The notes: generated by a model not told the origin, from the sequence alone. Shown: positions 42,376-49,678, counted from the first letter of the stretch. The stretch: 64,000 nt of DNA from Intestinimonas sp. (GCA_022653075.1 JALCSB010000007.1:49075-113074); one strand, 5' to 3'. Translations and numbers: made by a program.

Positions 42376-43447
42376 GGCTCTCGAACCCCCTAAACAGAAG
42401 GTAAAGGAACAGGGGCGCACCCAAAAACGAGGTGATCGCCCCGATGGGCAGAATCACCGGTGCGATAATCAGCCTGCCAAATGTGTCGGCCAGAATAAGC
42501 AGCAGCGAACCGGCAACTGCGGAACAGGGTACCAGATATCGGTAGTCGTTGCCGACGAACCTGCGCATGATATGCGGAGCCACAAGGCCCACAAAACTGA
42601 TAATACCCACAAAAGACACCGCCACCGCCGAGGTCAGCGAACAGATGGCCATGCTGACCAGCATGACCGACCGGGTGTTTACGCCGAGACTTTTTGCCGT
42701 ATCCGCCCCGCTCTCCATGGCATTGTAATTCCAGCGGTTCAGTAAAAAATACACCATTGCAAAGAGAAAGATCCCCATAAGGATGAGCAGTTCCGGCCTG
42801 CCCGCCGCCCCCAGATTTCCAAAGGTCCAGAATACAACGGCGCTAATCTTTGTGTCATCTGCAAAATACTGGAGCATCGTGCTGCCCCCGGAAAACAGAG
42901 AGCTGAGTGCAACTCCAGCCAGTATGAGCCCCGCGGGGCCCAGATCCTTCTTAAACTGAGACAGTGCGAGAATGACAATCGTGGACAGTGAACCGCATAC
43001 AAACGCACACAGGGTTACAATATAAGGGTTGTTGATTGCAATCGCCGTGGCGGCGGAGTCGGAATTTACGACTCCGCCGCCAAACACGATAATGCCAAGC
43101 GCCGCGCCGAAAGCGGCGCCCTGAGATACGCCGAGCGTGGACGCCGACGCCAAGGGATTTTGCAGCACGCACTGCATAACGGCGCCGGAAATCGCCAGAG
43201 CAGCACCCACCACAATGGCCGCCGCCACACGCGGCAGCCTTATGTTCATAATGACGGTCCGGGACTGTGCGTCTCCCTTCCCGACCAGCGTTCTTATGAC
43301 CTGAGACACAGGGATACTGAGCGAACCGGCGCTGACGGCAAAAAGCGCAATTCCAACTGTTGCAAAGATGGCAATGACGAATACCAGCTTTTTTCGCCCG
43401 ACAAAAGCACGGTACCGCTGAAGTTGCGTGATACGGTCATCCGTCAT
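42368..43447 (-). CDS. ABC transporter permease (FecCD/BtuC family)
   Basis: 359 residues with about ten membrane spans. Family landmarks are NIRLPRVAAAIVVGAALAISGAVMQ, LASASTLGVSQGAAFGAALGI, AICSLTSAVAVSFVGIISFVGLVAPHIMRRFVG and the C-terminal LPIGAITSFLGAPLFLYLL. The VGLVAPHIMR loop contacts the ATPase. It overlaps the binding-protein gene by four bases, so the ABC cassette is tightly coupled. Confidence 0.93.
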   Translation of the reverse strand: MTDDRITQLQRYRAFVGRKKLVFVIAIFATVGIALFAVSAGSLSIPVSQVIRTLVGKGDAQSRTVIMNIRLPRVAAAIVVGAALAISGAVMQCVLQNPLASASTLGVSQGAAFGAALGIIVFGGGVVNSDSAATAIAINNPYIVTLCAFVCGSLSTIVILALSQFKKDLGPAGLILAGVALSSLFSGGSTMLQYFADDTKISAVVFWTFGNLGAAGRPELLILMGIFLFAMVYFLLNRWNYNAMESGADTAKSLGVNTRSVMLVSMAICSLTSAVAVSFVGIISFVGLVAPHIMRRFVGNDYRYLVPCSAVAGSLLLILADTFGRLIIAPVILPIGAITSFLGAPLFLYLLFRGFESHG

Positions 43448-44577
43448 CCACGGTCACCGAGATCTACTTTTCCGTAGCCCGCACCCGCTGATTTGAGCGT
43501 GCTGAGATAATCGTCGGTTCCCAGGAAGAACTTAAAAATCTCATTGGCCTTATTTTCAAAGTCGATATCCTGAAACTGCTCCGGATAGAGCAAACCTGCC
43601 ACATAGTAACCGTTAACAATCGGAATCTCCACATTCGAATAGTAGCAGGTTGAACTGGGGTACTGGTAAATATTATCGTTCTGAACCGCTGTGATCTGGG
43701 CATAGAAATCCGGATTTTTTTCATAGTCTGTCTTCACAAGATTGACTCCGCCGCTGTCCAGGAAAATAAACTGCGGATTCCAGCCAAGAATTTTTTCCCT
43801 GTCAACCATTACGCCGCCCGCATTATCGGAAATACCCCTGGTCACATCATTTGCTGCGATGGCTGTAAACACCGCGTATTTGGAATAGACGCCTTCTATG
43901 CCGTGCGTCCCCTTGAACGTGGCGGCAGCAGCCAAAACCGTGGGTTTATCCGCCTCCGGAATATTTTCCGTTCTCGCCGCCAGGTCGTTAAGGCAATTAT
44001 TAATGTAGGTAATCACTTCTTCCGCCCTGTCCTTTACGCCACAGATATCCCCCAGGAGACGAAGCGCCTGCTCGTAATCTTCCCCGAATAAAGTGCCCAT
44101 GGGTACCGCCACCACCGGAATGCCGGTTTTATCTTGAATTTCATCCGCCAGTTCCGCGGTGTAAGTACATAGAATCACGTCGGGATGGACGCTGATAATC
44201 TGTTCCGGATAATAGTCGGTGGCCCCGTACGCATCCGTGCCAACCACGGGAAGTTTGGACCACATGTCTTTATAAGCATAAGCATAGGCCTGAACGGGGG
44301 TGACTGAATCCGCCTTGAGTCCGCTGATCCCCACCACCTGATCAGCCAGCCCCAGATACGCGATCATACGGGGAGTGTTCCCCAACGGCACAATCCGCTC
44401 CACCGTTGAAGGGATCTCAACCTTTCGCCCAAGGCAGTCCGTAATCGTCCTTGTTTCGGAATTCGCACTTTCCGAAGGGGCGGAAGCCGGGGGGCTTGCT
44501 GCTCCGCTGCTTCCGCAGCCGGTGAGCATACAGGCGGTAAGAACAGTAGCCAGAATAAGCGCCATCGTTTTTTTCAT
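43444..44577 (-). CDS. ABC transporter substrate-binding lipoprotein (FecB/BtuF type)
   Basis: 377 residues from the ATG at 44577. The signal peptide ends in the lipobox CMLTGC, followed by a Ser/Ala-rich linker. The class III binding-protein fold begins at RTITDCLGRKVEIPSTVERIVPLG and includes VHPDVILCTYTAELADEIQDKTGIPVVAVPM. GAGGAG lies 11 bases before the start. Its ligand is unknown; the FmdE-like gene upstream suggests a metal or oxyanion tied to molybdenum or tungsten enzymes (inference from family association). Confidence 0.88.
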   Translation of the reverse strand: MKKTMALILATVLTACMLTGCGSSGAASPPASAPSESANSETRTITDCLGRKVEIPSTVERIVPLGNTPRMIAYLGLADQVVGISGLKADSVTPVQAYAYAYKDMWSKLPVVGTDAYGATDYYPEQIISVHPDVILCTYTAELADEIQDKTGIPVVAVPMGTLFGEDYEQALRLLGDICGVKDRAEEVITYINNCLNDLAARTENIPEADKPTVLAAAATFKGTHGIEGVYSKYAVFTAIAANDVTRGISDNAGGVMVDREKILGWNPQFIFLDSGGVNLVKTDYEKNPDFYAQITAVQNDNIYQYPSSTCYYSNVEIPIVNGYYVAGLLYPEQFQDIDFENKANEIFKFFLGTDDYLSTLKSAGAGYGKVDLGDRG

Positions 44578-44608
44578 TTTCTTGATTTCTCCTCTTTTCT
44601 TTGTGCTT

Positions 44609-45136
44609 TTACCAGCCCCTGCTGTAGCGTTTAAAGCAGTCGGCACACACCTTTTTGCCGTCCTGCAAATGTATTTTTTGCTCGGGAGCACCTTCCCCGC
44701 AGAGTTCGCATACAACAGTGTTAAACAGCCTTGCCCGCTCCGGCAGATCAAATTTAGGCTCGGAAAACGAGAAAATTTCTTCCACGGGGGCGTTTAAAAG
44801 ATATCGCTTCCACTGCGTCCGGTCCATGTCTTTGTTTTTTCCCGGTTTTAAGCAGACTCTCAGTTTTTTCCCGCTTGTACGGTCAAAAAAAGAAAACGCC
44901 TGTTTCCCCGTGTCCCGGTAAAGCAGATTGCCTTTCCCAATGGTACAGCTTAAAAGCGCCTGAATGGCATCCACGCCGCAGGCATCGTTTTCCGTTACAC
45001 AGACAATTTTTTCATCGTCGGAGACCCCGACTCCCATTTTTTCAGCAGCGGCCTGGCACGCTTTGAATCCAATGGCAAGGCCCGGGCATTCGTGCCCATG
45101 AAAGGCCACCGCCTTCTCCCACAATTCCCTGTTCAT
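44609..45136 (-). CDS. FmdE-like metal-associated protein with zinc-ribbon tail
   Basis: 175 residues. The FmdE domain begins with VAFHGHECPGLAIGFKACQAA and contains VCVTENDACGVDAIQALL, both with conserved Cys/His. A C-terminal zinc ribbon has two CxxC pairs, CELCGE and CADCFKRY. FmdE was named from molybdenum formylmethanofuran dehydrogenase operons; related proteins accompany metal ABC transporters in many anaerobes, with no settled biochemical role. It is the first gene of the four-gene uptake operon, 31 bases ahead of the lipoprotein, and is preceded by a leader with an intrinsic terminator. Confidence 0.85.
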   Translation of the reverse strand: MNRELWEKAVAFHGHECPGLAIGFKACQAAAEKMGVGVSDDEKIVCVTENDACGVDAIQALLSCTIGKGNLLYRDTGKQAFSFFDRTSGKKLRVCLKPGKNKDMDRTQWKRYLLNAPVEEIFSFSEPKFDLPERARLFNTVVCELCGEGAPEQKIHLQDGKKVCADCFKRYSRGW

Positions 45137-45159
45137 TTTTTCTCCTCCTTTATTTAATC

Positions 45160-45177
45160 GGATATTCCGGAATACCC
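45160..45177. promoter_or_regulatory. Palindrome between leader terminator and FmdE-like gene
   Basis: TATTCCGGAATA (45163-45174) is a perfect 12-base palindrome inside a longer imperfect one (GGATATTCCGGAATACCC). It could be a repressor site or part of the leader fold. Confidence 0.35.
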
Positions 45178-45185
45178 TAATAAAA

Positions 45186-45215
45186 TAAAAAAAGAAGGCT
45201 CATTTAGAGCCTTCT
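45186..45215 (-). terminator. Intrinsic terminator within the FmdE/ABC leader
   Basis: AGAAGGCTC pairs perfectly with GAGCCTTCT around a 5-base loop. On the minus strand T7 follows directly. Confidence 0.85.
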
Positions 45216-45323
45216 TAGCACTTTAAGATTCCTTCATGGTATCATTACAAGCCAATATCCGTTTCCATGCAGACTACAGTCCGCTTGCATGTATTTCCTA
45301 TACACGCATCTCACGTTTTATTT

Positions 45324-45352
45324 ATTATAAATTTGGCGGTCCTTTTTGTCAA
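45324..45352 (-). promoter_or_regulatory. SigA promoter of the FmdE/ABC operon
   Basis: On the minus strand a perfect TTGACA, 17-base spacer and perfect TATAAT. Start expected near 45317. Confidence 0.9.
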
Positions 45353-45383
45353 GCGACCGTACGCTTAATTCGAGCCGTGTTTC

Positions 45384-45412
45384 TTGCTCTTTTCATTTTC
45401 CTTAGCTATACT
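45384..45412 (+). promoter_or_regulatory. Possible promoter of the serine recombinase gene
   Basis: TTGCTC, 17 bases and TATACT, about 44 bases before the recombinase ATG. The -35 is poor. I looked for a mother-cell sigma-E or sigma-K pattern here and found none that is convincing. Confidence 0.35.
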
Positions 45413-45455
45413 CAGTCGTAACAGACAGGACGCCAACGCACTGAGAGGTTTTTCT

Positions 45456-46991
45456 ATGAACATCGCCGCCTACTGCCGTGTCTCCACGGACAAAGAGGAC
45501 CAACTCAATAGTTTGGAAGCACAGAAGCGCTTTTTTGTCGAATATGCTCAGCGCACCGGCGGTACACTGGTGCGGCTGTACGCCGATGAGGGTATTTCCG
45601 GCACCAAGATCAAAAACCGCAGGGAATTTCTTCGTTTGATGCAGGACGCTGAGACCGGCATCTTCGATATGGTTGTGGTAAAGGATATCTCACGGTTTGC
45701 CCGAAACACCGTGGACCTGCTGCAGAGCATCCGCAGACTGAAGGCCCTCGGCATTGAAACTCTGTTTCTCACCGCCAATATGACTTCTATGGGCAACAGT
45801 GAATTTGTCCTCACCATTTTTGGCGCTCTGGCTCAGGAGGAGAGCGCCAACACCTCCAAACGCGTAAAGTTTGGCAAACGGCTGAATGCGGAGAAGGGCC
45901 GAGTTCCCAACTTGGTCTACGGCTACGACAAGATCATCGGCGACTACTTTAACCTTGCCATCAACGAGGCGGAGGCCGAGGTCATTCGGCAAATCTACCG
46001 CTGGTACGCGGAAGAGGGGTATGGTACCGCCAAAATCTCGAACATGCTGAATGGCCGCCGCCTGCGGACCAAGCGCAACTGCACCTGGAGTCAGAACGCC
46101 GTCTGCCGCATTCTGACCAATGAGTTATACACTGGAAGAATTATCAATGGCAAGCAGGAAGTAACCGATTTTCTCACCAGTACCCGTACCGATAAGGATA
46201 AGACCGAGTGGCTGATCACTGACCGTCCCGACCTGCGCATTATCCAGCCCGCTCAGTTTCAGCGGGTTCAGCAGACCATGAAAAGCCGTGGCCGGGCCTT
46301 TCGGGTGGACAGGAAACGCCAGAGCAATCAATATCTGTTCTCCACTTTGATCCGATGCAGTGAGTGCGGCTGGTCCTTCCGGCGCACCGTACGCACCTAT
46401 AAAAATACCTATGTCCGCTGGGTTTGCTCCGGCCACAACGGCAGAGGGGCGGATTCCTGTCCCAACTCGGTGACGGTGGACGAGGATGAGCTGATCGCCG
46501 TACTGGAAACTTATTTCGCCCATATTTTAAACGCCCGGAAAAATATCATCCATTCGATTACGTGCGAATTCAACCGGCTCTACCGGACAAAAAGCGACAA
46601 TGCCAAATATGAAAGAGAGCTTCGCCGGAAGCTGGCCAAACTCCAGAATACCCGGCGAAAATATATCGACCTGTACACGGACGATTTCATCTCCCTGGAA
46701 GAACTGAACGGAAAAATCGGCGGAATGCGGGACGAGGCTGAACGCCTGGAACGTGATCTTAAAGTAGCGGAGCTGAATCGGGACAGAGGTAAGCATCTGA
46801 CACATATTATCCAAAAAACCTTTGATACCATCGAAAGCATCACCGACATCCGCCAGATGACCAACACCCAGCTTAAGCAGCTCATTGAGAAGATTGAAGT
46901 CGACAAGGATGGAAACGTGGATATTTACCTGCGTCTGCTGGCGGATTTGGGTCTGGATAAAACCGTTCTTTTTCATGACAACCGTACATAA
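45456..46991 (+). CDS. Large serine recombinase of the spoIIID element (SpoIVCA-like)
   Basis: 511 residues from the ATG at 45456 (GAGAGG seven bases upstream). The N-terminal resolvase domain begins AAYCRVSTDKEDQLNSLEAQ, with the nucleophile Ser10, and contains VVVKDISRFARNTVDLLQSI. A Recombinase domain follows (about 160-280), then a zinc ribbon with CSECGWSFRR and CSGHNGRGADSC. A charged coiled-coil region ends the protein. Size and layout match SpoIVCA, which excises skin from sigK. The TAA stop at 46989-46991 overlaps the right att core, so the gene abuts the crossover site. It would cut between the repeats at 26986 and 46981 and rebuild spoIIID. Confidence 0.95.
   Translation: MNIAAYCRVSTDKEDQLNSLEAQKRFFVEYAQRTGGTLVRLYADEGISGTKIKNRREFLRLMQDAETGIFDMVVVKDISRFARNTVDLLQSIRRLKALGIETLFLTANMTSMGNSEFVLTIFGALAQEESANTSKRVKFGKRLNAEKGRVPNLVYGYDKIIGDYFNLAINEAEAEVIRQIYRWYAEEGYGTAKISNMLNGRRLRTKRNCTWSQNAVCRILTNELYTGRIINGKQEVTDFLTSTRTDKDKTEWLITDRPDLRIIQPAQFQRVQQTMKSRGRAFRVDRKRQSNQYLFSTLIRCSECGWSFRRTVRTYKNTYVRWVCSGHNGRGADSCPNSVTVDEDELIAVLETYFAHILNARKNIIHSITCEFNRLYRTKSDNAKYERELRRKLAKLQNTRRKYIDLYTDDFISLEELNGKIGGMRDEAERLERDLKVAELNRDRGKHLTHIIQKTFDTIESITDIRQMTNTQLKQLIEKIEVDKDGNVDIYLRLLADLGLDKTVLFHDNRT
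46981..46990 (+). repeat. attR core of the spoIIID element (direct repeat ACCGTACATA)
   Basis: Identical to 26986-26995. It overlaps the recombinase stop codon and begins the 3' half of spoIIID in the reading phase needed to continue the 5' half. The likely crossover dinucleotide CA is at 46987-46988. Confidence 0.9.
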
Positions 46992-47124
46992 GGACCTGTC
47001 TGAGCGTCTTCCCACGTTCAATCGCCCACTCTATCTGCAGGCAAAGTGCGTTTTGGACGAGAATAAGGCTCAGCGGCATATCCGTGGTGGCATCGCCACG
47101 CGGAAAAAATATCGGGGAATCTGA
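46991..47124 (+). pseudogene. spoIIID: spoIIID, 3' half, beyond the intervening element
   Basis: Read in the phase set by ACC GTA CAT A at 46981, this segment encodes KDLSERLPTFNRPLYLQAKC followed by VLDENKAQRHIRGGIATRKKY and ends with TGA at 47122. This is the C-terminal half of SpoIIID: the end of the recognition helix (STVHKDL), the conserved ERLP, and the basic RHIRGG...KYR tail that also contacts DNA. It has no start of its own and is out of frame with the recombinase. Joined to 26881-26995 it gives 82 residues, a normal SpoIIID length. A strong terminator follows at 47135. Confidence 0.93.
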
Positions 47125-47134
47125 ACACGGACTT

Positions 47135-47183
47135 GAAGGAGGCCCGCACAGGTATCAACCTGTGCGGGCCTCCTTCTTTTTTT
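47135..47183 (+). terminator. Terminator of spoIIID
   Basis: A 19-base perfect stem (GAAGGAGGCCCGCACAGGT and complement) with loop ATCA, followed by T7. It lies 10 bases after the spoIIID stop codon. Confidence 0.93.
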
Positions 47184-47207
47184 ATTGGGCGGCGTTATAA
47201 ATTTTTC

Positions 47208-47236
47208 TTGACAGCACCGTTTTAACTGTGTATATT
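47208..47236 (+). promoter_or_regulatory. SigA promoter of the gntR-ABC operon
   Basis: TTGACA, 17-base spacer, TATATT; the ribosome site ATAGGAGG is 25 bases further on. Confidence 0.85.
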
Positions 47237-47247
47237 ATATATATACA
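47229..47247. promoter_or_regulatory. Probable GntR (YtrA-type) operator overlapping the -10 box
   Basis: TGTATAT-n5-ATATACA is a 19-base inverted repeat lying across the -10 element. A bound regulator would block RNA polymerase, implying autorepression. Confidence 0.5.
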
Positions 47248-47277
47248 ATAAACGCGATAGATATAGGAGGTGTCTGT

Positions 47278-47652
47278 TTGAATCTCATCATCAGCAACTC
47301 CAGCGGACAACCCATCTATGAACAGATTTGTAGCCAGATCAAGGCACTTATTCTCTCCGGGGAGCTTAATGAAGGCGACGCGCTGCCTTCCATGCGGCTG
47401 CTCGCCCGTGAACTGCGCATCAGTGTGATTACCACCAAGCGCGCCTATGAAGAGCTGGAACGGGAAGGTTTTATCACCTCCGTGCCTGGCAAGGGCAGCT
47501 ATGTAGCACGAAAAAATATTGATTTTATCCGGGAGGAGTATTTGCGGAAAATCGAGGCCATGATGCAGGAGATGGCAGAGATGGCCGCGGGCTGTGGGTT
47601 GAGTCTGGAAGATTTGCAGCAAATGCTCGCCCTCATTTACGAGGAGGAATAA
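47278..47652 (+). CDS. GntR-family regulator, YtrA subfamily
   Basis: 124 residues from a TTG with AGGAGG seven bases upstream. The winged helix domain is QPIYEQICSQIKALILSGELNEGDALPSMRLLARELRISVITTKRAYEELEREGFI. A short tail of about 45 residues is in place of a ligand domain, as in the YtrA group, which usually represses adjacent ABC-2 exporter genes. It is followed three bases later by the ATPase gene. Confidence 0.9.
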   Translation: MNLIISNSSGQPIYEQICSQIKALILSGELNEGDALPSMRLLARELRISVITTKRAYEELEREGFITSVPGKGSYVARKNIDFIREEYLRKIEAMMQEMAEMAAGCGLSLEDLQQMLALIYEEE

Positions 47653-47655
47653 ACG

Positions 47656-48504
47656 ATGGAATACGCACTGGAGGTCAAAGACCTCACCAAGCGCTATCAG
47701 GGATTTACATTGGACCATGTAAACTTCACGCTGCCATCCGGTTGTATCATGGGTTTTATCGGTGAAAATGGAGCTGGCAAGAGCACTGCCATTAAGCTAA
47801 TTCTGGACCTGATCCATCCGGATGACGGGGAGATTTCCGTGCTGGGCACCAGTATGTGCGCCGGCGGAAAACAGCTACGGGAACAAATCGGCGTAGTCAT
47901 GGACGAGAGCAGTTTTCCGGATAATCTGACGCTGGAAGACATCGGAAAGATCCTGAACGGCTGCTATCAGACCTGGTCATCCGGCCGATTCCAGCAGTAC
48001 CAGGACAAATTTAGTCTTCCGGGACGTAAACCGGTCAAACAGTTCTCCCGCGGCATGAAAATGAAGCTGGCCATTGCGGCGGCCCTGTCCCACAACAGCC
48101 GCCTGCTTATTCTGGACGAGGCCACCAGCGGCCTGGATCCCATCATCCGGGATGAGATTCTGGACGAGTTTTTGTCCTTTCTTCAGGACGAAGATCACAG
48201 CATCCTCATCTCCTCCCATATCCTCAGCGATTTGGAGAAGGTCTGTGACTATATCACCTTTCTTCATCAGGGCAAAGTATTGTTCAGCAAGCCTAAAGAT
48301 GAGCTGATGGAGAGTTATGTGGTGGTCAAGTGCTCAGAACGGGAGTTGGAGGCGCTGGACCCAGCCGCAGTTCTGGGCGTGCGTCGAAATCGCTTCGGCG
48401 TAGAAGCTCTGGCCCAACGGCATGCCGTCCCCACCGGCCTGATCACCGACCCGGCTACCATTGAGGATATTATGCTCTACTCGGTAAGGGGGGAAAAACA
48501 ATGA
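47656..48504 (+). CDS. ABC-2 type transporter ATP-binding protein
   Basis: 282 residues. Walker A is IGENGAGKSTAIKLIL, the signature KQFSRGMKMKLAIAAAL, Walker B LLILDEATSGLDP, and the switch His is in ILISSHILSDLEKV. The C-terminal 60 residues are the variable extension seen in drug- or lipid-export ATPases. It is co-transcribed with gntR and overlaps the permease start by four bases (ATGA). The substrate is unknown; YtrA-type systems respond to cell-envelope stress. Confidence 0.92.
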   Translation: MEYALEVKDLTKRYQGFTLDHVNFTLPSGCIMGFIGENGAGKSTAIKLILDLIHPDDGEISVLGTSMCAGGKQLREQIGVVMDESSFPDNLTLEDIGKILNGCYQTWSSGRFQQYQDKFSLPGRKPVKQFSRGMKMKLAIAAALSHNSRLLILDEATSGLDPIIRDEILDEFLSFLQDEDHSILISSHILSDLEKVCDYITFLHQGKVLFSKPKDELMESYVVVKCSERELEALDPAAVLGVRRNRFGVEALAQRHAVPTGLITDPATIEDIMLYSVRGEKQ

Positions 48505-49109
48505 GAGGACTTTTGTGGAAGGACCTGAAAAATCTGAAGCATCAGGTGGTGATTTACGCCTTTATGGCCACCATTTGGTTTATTGTGAGTTTGGTTAACT
48601 GGGATGCATCCTTTTTGGGCGGCGTTTTGATGATGCTGTCCGTCATAATGCCCATTACCGCCATGGGCTACGATGAGCGGGCTAAGTGGGACCGGTACGC
48701 CCTCACCATGCCAGTGTCCCGGGCCGACCTGGTGGTATCCAAATACCTGCTGGGGGGGCTGTTTACCCTGTTTGGAGCTATATTTACCACCGTGATCAGC
48801 CTGCTTCTGACCGGAGATGCCGTAAAAAGCCTGCTTACCGTGTTGTTTCTCTTTTCCCTGGGGCTGTTCTTTCTGTCCGTAATTCTGCCTTTTATGTTCA
48901 AATTCGGCGTGGAAAAGGGTAGATTCATGCTGATGGCCATCGCCCTCCTTCCCACAGCACTGATCCTTTTCCTATCCGAGAATGCCATCCCGTCCCCCAG
49001 CGACACCACGCTGATGGGCTTGAGCTTTCTCGCCCCCGTGTTGGCGGTGGCTGCACTGGCGGTCTCGCTGGCGGTTTCGCTGGCCATCTACCGTCGGAAA
49101 GAGTTCTAG
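48501..49109 (+). CDS. ABC-2 type transporter permease
   Basis: 202 residues with six hydrophobic segments. It starts MRGLLWKDLKNLKHQVVIYAF and includes GYDERAKWDRYALTMPVSRADLVVSKYLLG, a cytosolic stretch common to the YtrF/ABC2_membrane_2 group. It should form the membrane half of the exporter with the preceding ATPase. A shared terminator lies between it and the convergent yfcE-like gene. Confidence 0.85.
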   Translation: MRGLLWKDLKNLKHQVVIYAFMATIWFIVSLVNWDASFLGGVLMMLSVIMPITAMGYDERAKWDRYALTMPVSRADLVVSKYLLGGLFTLFGAIFTTVISLLLTGDAVKSLLTVLFLFSLGLFFLSVILPFMFKFGVEKGRFMLMAIALLPTALILFLSENAIPSPSDTTLMGLSFLAPVLAVAALAVSLAVSLAIYRRKEF

Positions 49110-49134
49110 GGCACAGCCCCACCAGCCGCACCCC

Positions 49135-49191
49135 ATCAAAAATGCCCTGCGAATTTCCGTCATAGATAGAAATTCGCAGGGCATTTTTGAT
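49135..49191. terminator. Bidirectional terminator between the ABC and aro operons
   Basis: A 22-base perfect stem (ATCAAAAATGCCCTGCGAATTT and complement) with a 13-base loop; A/T runs lie in both arms. Confidence 0.88.
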
Positions 49192-49213
49192 CTCTACGTA
49201 GCATAGACCGGCG

Positions 49214-49678
49214 TTACAGCCGGAGCAGTTCAGGCTCCCATTCACCGTTTTTCACACACACCACGGCATAAGAAGGCCTGGTACTATCCCCAATGCTCCC
49301 CGGATTGAGCAGAATTACCCCCTGCCGGGTCTCGCAGAAGGGCCGATGGGTATGTCCAAACAGGAACAAGTCCGCCCCCTGTTCCCGGGCAGCGTACAGC
49401 CCATTGAGCAAGGTCCGCTTGACTCCATAAGTGTGGCCGTGGCACAGCAGCAGCCGCTTACCCGCCACGTCTATCACCTTTTCTATAGGACCCACCGGCC
49501 GGAGGTCGCAGTTTCCGGCAACCTGGTCCAGCGGGATATCGGGAAACCGGGCGTGGAGAGCCTGCGCATCCCGCCAGCCGTCGCCCAGATGGAAAATGCG
49601 GTCCGGCTTAGTCCGGGCGGCAGCCTCCACCATATGGGACAGATTCCCGTGGGAATCGGAAAACACAAGAATCCTCAC
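49214..49678 (-). CDS. YfcE/MJ0936-type metallophosphoesterase
   Basis: 154 residues of the calcineurin-like family. Metal-binding motifs are VFSDSHGN, FHLGDGWRDA, VAGNCD, LLCHGHTYGV and LFGHTHRPF, all with intact Asp, His and Asn ligands. Such small phosphodiesterases hydrolyse model phosphodiesters and have no certain physiological substrate. It is the last gene of the aromatic operon, with its ATG overlapping the aroE stop (ATGA). Its place there is likely only transcriptional convenience. Confidence 0.88.
   Translation of the reverse strand: MRILVFSDSHGNLSHMVEAAARTKPDRIFHLGDGWRDAQALHARFPDIPLDQVAGNCDLRPVGPIEKVIDVAGKRLLLCHGHTYGVKRTLLNGLYAAREQGADLFLFGHTHRPFCETRQGVILLNPGSIGDSTRPSYAVVCVKNGEWEPELLRL

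Larger units (their letters stand above)
45137..45317 (-). ncRNA. Structured leader with intrinsic terminator ahead of the FmdE/ABC operon
   Basis: About 180 bases lie between the promoter start and the ATG. They contain a possible CATGCA...TGCATG hairpin (around 45265-45295) and a terminator at 45186-45215 placed 57 bases before the gene. A terminator upstream of the first gene of an operon implies conditional read-through, as in a riboswitch. I matched it to no riboswitch class by eye (cobalamin, Moco, NiCo, M-box, TPP and T-box motifs are all absent). Confidence 0.5.
26986..46980 (+). mobile_element. Skin-like intervening element (19,995 bp) inserted in spoIIID
   Basis: The unit is bounded by the 10-bp direct repeat ACCGTACATA at 26986 and 46981. 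It carries a large serine recombinase immediately inside the right end, whose TAA stop overlaps the right repeat. Recombination between the repeats would restore spoIIID exactly in frame. The circle would carry an attP with the dyad ATGAC-n2-CCGTA-CA-TACGG-n2-GTCAT. This is the organisation of the skin elements in sigK of Bacillus and Clostridioides, which are cut out in the mother cell during sporulation. Cargo: LysR regulator, 2-hydroxyacyl-CoA dehydratase operon, two DASS transporters, flavodoxin-ferredoxin fusion, HD-domain protein, FmdE/FecBCD-type uptake operon. No phage structural genes are seen. Confidence 0.93.

Noticed and set aside
45137..45317. Assignment of the FmdE leader to a known riboswitch class
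   Set aside because: Cobalamin, TPP, Moco, NiCo, M-box and T-box consensus elements were looked for by eye and not found.
45361..45455. Sigma-E or sigma-K promoter for the recombinase
   Set aside because: TCATTTT occurs at about 45391, but no CATACAAT-like box lies at 13-15 bases; only a weak SigA-type match is present.
26986..46990. The split spoIIID explained as an ordinary insertion mutation
   Set aside because: The exact in-frame restoration, the direct repeats, the adjacent serine recombinase and the attP dyad all fit site-specific excision. Loss of function by a simple insertion would not predict these, although a non-excising element remains possible.
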